A program made the position numbers and the translations under genes. This document shows positions 61,686 through 64,000 of a stretch of 64,000 nucleotides of DNA, piece after piece (position 1 is the stretch's first letter; every line of letters starts with the position of its first letter). This stretch comes from Chondrus crispus. Lineage: Eukaryota; Rhodophyta; Florideophyceae; Gigartinales; Gigartinaceae. The notes beneath the pieces are model-generated. The model saw nothing but the letters and a program-made list of their open reading frames with translations, was not told the origin of the DNA and did no database searches. The stretch lies in assembly GCF_000350225.1 (NCBI RefSeq), contig NW_005178495.1, positions 144,295-208,294 of the forward strand, read 5' to 3'.

Positions 61686-62855
61686 TTAATGGCTCGGGCC
61701 ATCAGGCGTCTCCGCCGGATCGGAGACGCGGGAGGGCTGAGGACAGTAGCTCGGGTGCTGGGGCACCTCTGTCCTTAGCTCCTCCAACGAGGGCATAGTG
61801 ATCTCACTGTGCCGTGGCCAAGCGCGGGCCGAAGCGCCATGAGGGTCACCCTCCCCGGCGTGAACGGAATTGTAGCCTTGTCCGGCGTAAGGGTCCGGCA
61901 TTATGGGACGCGACGCGGGCGCGCCAGAGCGGCGAGCAAACGCGACTCCTCGCTGTGCCGCGGCACGGAGTTCGTCTCGCTCGCGGCAGTATCGGTCACG
62001 ATACGCCGTCGCCCGCTCGAGGGCCTTGGACTGTCGAAGGGACGATTTACGAAAGTCGTCCAAGCCCTCCCGAGCGCGGTGAAGGTCCGCCGCATGGGCT
62101 TCTCGCTCTGCATCGATACGATTCGCTTCGGCGCTGCGCGTAAGGTACCAGCTCGCGAGGGTGCTTAGCAGCCCGCCGACCTTCCAAACGCGATGGGACG
62201 CCGTACCGAGGGCGCGAGTCAATTCGGGAATCGCCGAGATATCCCCCGACGACAATATGAGCTGCAACGTCGCGGAGGAGGGCAAAGGTCCTTGCCGTGC
62301 CAAGTTCAAAGGGAGTACGGGCGGAACCTCCGAAGGGTATTGACGAAATACACCGGACGTATTGGGTGACTGTAAGTGGGTTAAGCGCGACGGCACGAAA
62401 GCCGAGGTGTCGTGGTCCACCTCTCCGTACCGCTTCCGCTGAGCCTCGCGACGAGCGGAGCCCACACCGGCCACTCTCCCCGCGACGGTCGGCGAGGACT
62501 GGGGAGAGGCCGGCTTCGCTACGAAGGAGTCGGACTGCGCGTCGTACAGTAGAAAGGAACTTTGCTCGCCCGTGGTGTAATCGGTCCACGGGCGCCGCGT
62601 ACGCTCGGGCACCTGGCATGCGCGATGCATAAGTGAAAGTACGGACGCGAGGCTCCACGTCGCGTGTTTGGAATGCGTCTCTAAAGGATGTAGGGGCACG
62701 TCGGGGAGGTCGACGGCGACCCTCCCAAGAAACGCGAGGACCCCGATGGGTTGGACAAACACGCATCGGTTGACATGGACCTCGGTCATAAACGCGCTCC
62801 CTAGGGCCCATGCCCACTCACAGTCGACGTTGTGCATGGATTGTTGGGGGTCCAT
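61686..62855 (-). CDS. Unrecognised ORF with a central coiled coil
   Basis: 389 residues. A Cys/Trp-containing N-terminal part (CEWAWALGSAFMTEVHVNRC, HATWSLASVLSLMHRAC) leads to a long charged helix (RSAEANRIDAEREAHAADLH ... ALERATAYRDRYCRERDELRAAAQ) and a Pro-rich tail. The first codons overlap the edge of the Copia fragment, so the original start is lost. Layout resembles the antisense accessory ORFs of the gypsy elements but no homology was seen. Confidence 0.4.
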   Translation of the reverse strand: MDPQQSMHNVDCEWAWALGSAFMTEVHVNRCVFVQPIGVLAFLGRVAVDLPDVPLHPLETHSKHATWSLASVLSLMHRACQVPERTRRPWTDYTTGEQSSFLLYDAQSDSFVAKPASPQSSPTVAGRVAGVGSARREAQRKRYGEVDHDTSAFVPSRLTHLQSPNTSGVFRQYPSEVPPVLPLNLARQGPLPSSATLQLILSSGDISAIPELTRALGTASHRVWKVGGLLSTLASWYLTRSAEANRIDAEREAHAADLHRAREGLDDFRKSSLRQSKALERATAYRDRYCRERDELRAAAQRGVAFARRSGAPASRPIMPDPYAGQGYNSVHAGEGDPHGASARAWPRHSEITMPSLEELRTEVPQHPSYCPQPSRVSDPAETPDGPSH

Positions 62856-63940
62856 TTGATTACCTGCTTTTTGTCGAGTGCGTCAAATTCTTTGTCATGG
62901 GCCTTTTCGCGTGCGTCAAATTCTTTGTCATGGGCCTCTGCCCAGAGTTGTGCGTCAGGATATTTCTTGGCCTGTCCTCGGTTGAGGGGGGCAGGTGTCG
63001 ATATAGAGATGTCCATTGGCGTCTTATGCGGGGTAAAGGCCTTGAACGCAGCTACGGTGGTTGCCGTTGGATCTAGCGAGACATGGTAGGGGTGGAAGTC
63101 CACTGTTCGTATACGGTGGATTTTTGAAGTGGCGGCGTCTATGACGGTGAGGTGTGTGTCGTCATGGGGGTGCAGGTACCGTACTGTACGTGATCTTGAT
63201 TGTAGCTTCGGGATTTTTGCACGTTGTCGCGGGTCGGGTGTGGTGCCCAGCTGGCCGAATATGTGGAATTAGGGGATGGCGGGGGCTGCGTTGTGCCATT
63301 CAGTAGTGGGGAGCTCTTGGGTGCCGTGGTGCATTGTGTGATTATATTTAAATGTTTCATCTCTGATGGCGTCTTCCCAGTGGTGGTGGCCGAGGCCACT
63401 GTGGTGGAGGGCAGCCCGTGCTGCGTTGAGAAGCGTGCTGTTTATCCTTTCGGCAAGGCTTTTCTCTTGAGGGGTACAGGGGATGGTGGTGGAATGCCGT
63501 GTGCGCTGGTTGTGGTATGTCTGTATGGCAGTTGCTGACATATATTCTAGTGCGTTATCGGTGCGGAGGACTCGTGGTGAATGCCCTGTGTTCTCCTTGA
63601 TAGTGGTTAGGATATAGTCGAGGCGTTGCGGGGTTTGTGCTCGTGAGGGCATAAAGTCGGTGATAAGATACCGTGTGGTTGTGTCGAGTACTGTTAGAAC
63701 ATACTTGTTTCCTTGGCGGGACGTGGGGGCAATGGGTCCGCATATATCGCTGCTGAGGGAGAAGCCAGCGGGGTATGTATGGACCGTGGGTTTGTGTGGG
63801 CGGAGCCTTTGTTTTGCGTGTGCGCAGCTGGGGCACGTGATCTTGGGTGCATATCTCGCCAGGGAAGGTGGTATGTTTGGCAGGAGGCCCTTCAGTGCCA
63901 TGGTTTGTATTGTAGCAGGGCGGACGTGGTTTTGGATCAT
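62850..63940 (-). pseudogene. pol: Copia integrase and RT-entry fragment
   Basis: HHWHMIQNHVRPATIQTMALKG ... ITCPSCAHAKQR is the HHCC region. The catalytic core: SSDICGPIAPTSRQGNKYVL (Asp), RVLRTDNALEYMS (Asp), TPQEKSLAERINSTLL (Glu), then FKYNHTMHHGTQ. A frameshift near 63270 is followed by LDPTATTVAAFKAF and GQAKKYPDAQLWAEAHDKEFDA, the linker and start of RT. A 33-bp tandem duplication repeats (A)HDKEFDA. RT catalytic motifs are not present. Confidence 0.85.
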
Positions 63941-64000
63941 GTGCCAGTGGTGGAAGGCATGATCCAGGGCAGCGCCACGGGGGGTGGGCGGCAGCAGGGC
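62850..64000 (-). mobile_element. Copia (Ty1) element, truncated and running off the window
   Basis: The minus strand holds the pre-integrase zinc region and integrase, then the start of the RT region. The order integrase-before-RT is diagnostic of Copia. It breaks off near 62850 just after the RT-entry block and continues past 64000. Confidence 0.85.

Noticed and set aside
1-64000. tRNA or rRNA genes
   Set aside because: No cloverleaf with intact anticodon arm or rRNA core sequence was recognised by eye; a tRNA/rRNA search program would settle this.

Overview
This is a eukaryotic nuclear window, most likely from a red alga. The host genes are sparse, have few short introns (78-118 bp), and include a protein with a bipartite plastid/thylakoid-lumen leader and a Hedgehog-type Hint domain fragment. 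That assignment is inference. A 400-base assembly gap lies at 11714-12113. Most of the window is nested mobile DNA.

Layout. 0.5-8.3 kb: a deleted Tigger/pogo-like DNA transposon split by a very young, complete Ty3/gypsy element (gypsy-1, 1189-8204, minus strand, 5-bp target duplication CATGG). Between pol and its 3' LTR, gypsy-1 carries an antisense gene whose N-terminus copies the histone H3 tail. 8.4-11.7 kb: host genes (tandem YCII-domain protein, plastid methyltransferase, sucrose/SLC45-type sugar transporter whose 5' end falls in the gap). 12.5-16.8 and 19.5-21.9 kb: two copies of one MULE-like transposon, the second internally deleted, on either side of a host-like hypothetical gene (17.8-18.9 kb). 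22-29.6 kb: foldback and CTAG-rich repeats, a KDZ/Plavaka-like transposase pseudogene split by a palindrome-rich LTR-like insertion, a Hint-domain fragment and a WD40 relic.

29.9-56.5 kb: an old composite locus encodes a DNA-methyltransferase-like/SET fusion and an unknown protein on the minus strand, and a C48/Ulp1-like protease and a UPF1-like helicase on the plus strand. It is split by gypsy-2 (31977-48231, minus strand, target duplication ATAGC), a degraded chromovirus with a C-terminal chromodomain, a canonical A_AAA_AAC frameshift site at the gag-pro junction and an antisense accessory ORF. The 5' LTR of gypsy-2 holds a PIF/Harbinger transposon (44757-47982, 30-bp TIRs, target duplication ACT) with both transposase and Myb/SANT genes. 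56.4-64 kb: a second copy of the gypsy-2 accessory ORF, LTR-like DNA, weak ORFs, and a truncated Copia element running off the right edge.

Two themes stand out. Several mobile elements here carry chromatin-facing parts: an H3-tail mimic without the K9 and K27 sites, a chromodomain, and a SET/DNA-methyltransferase fusion. In addition, coding regions of the composite locus contain long loopless or short-loop inverted repeats in which the second arm looks like a snap-back copy of the first.
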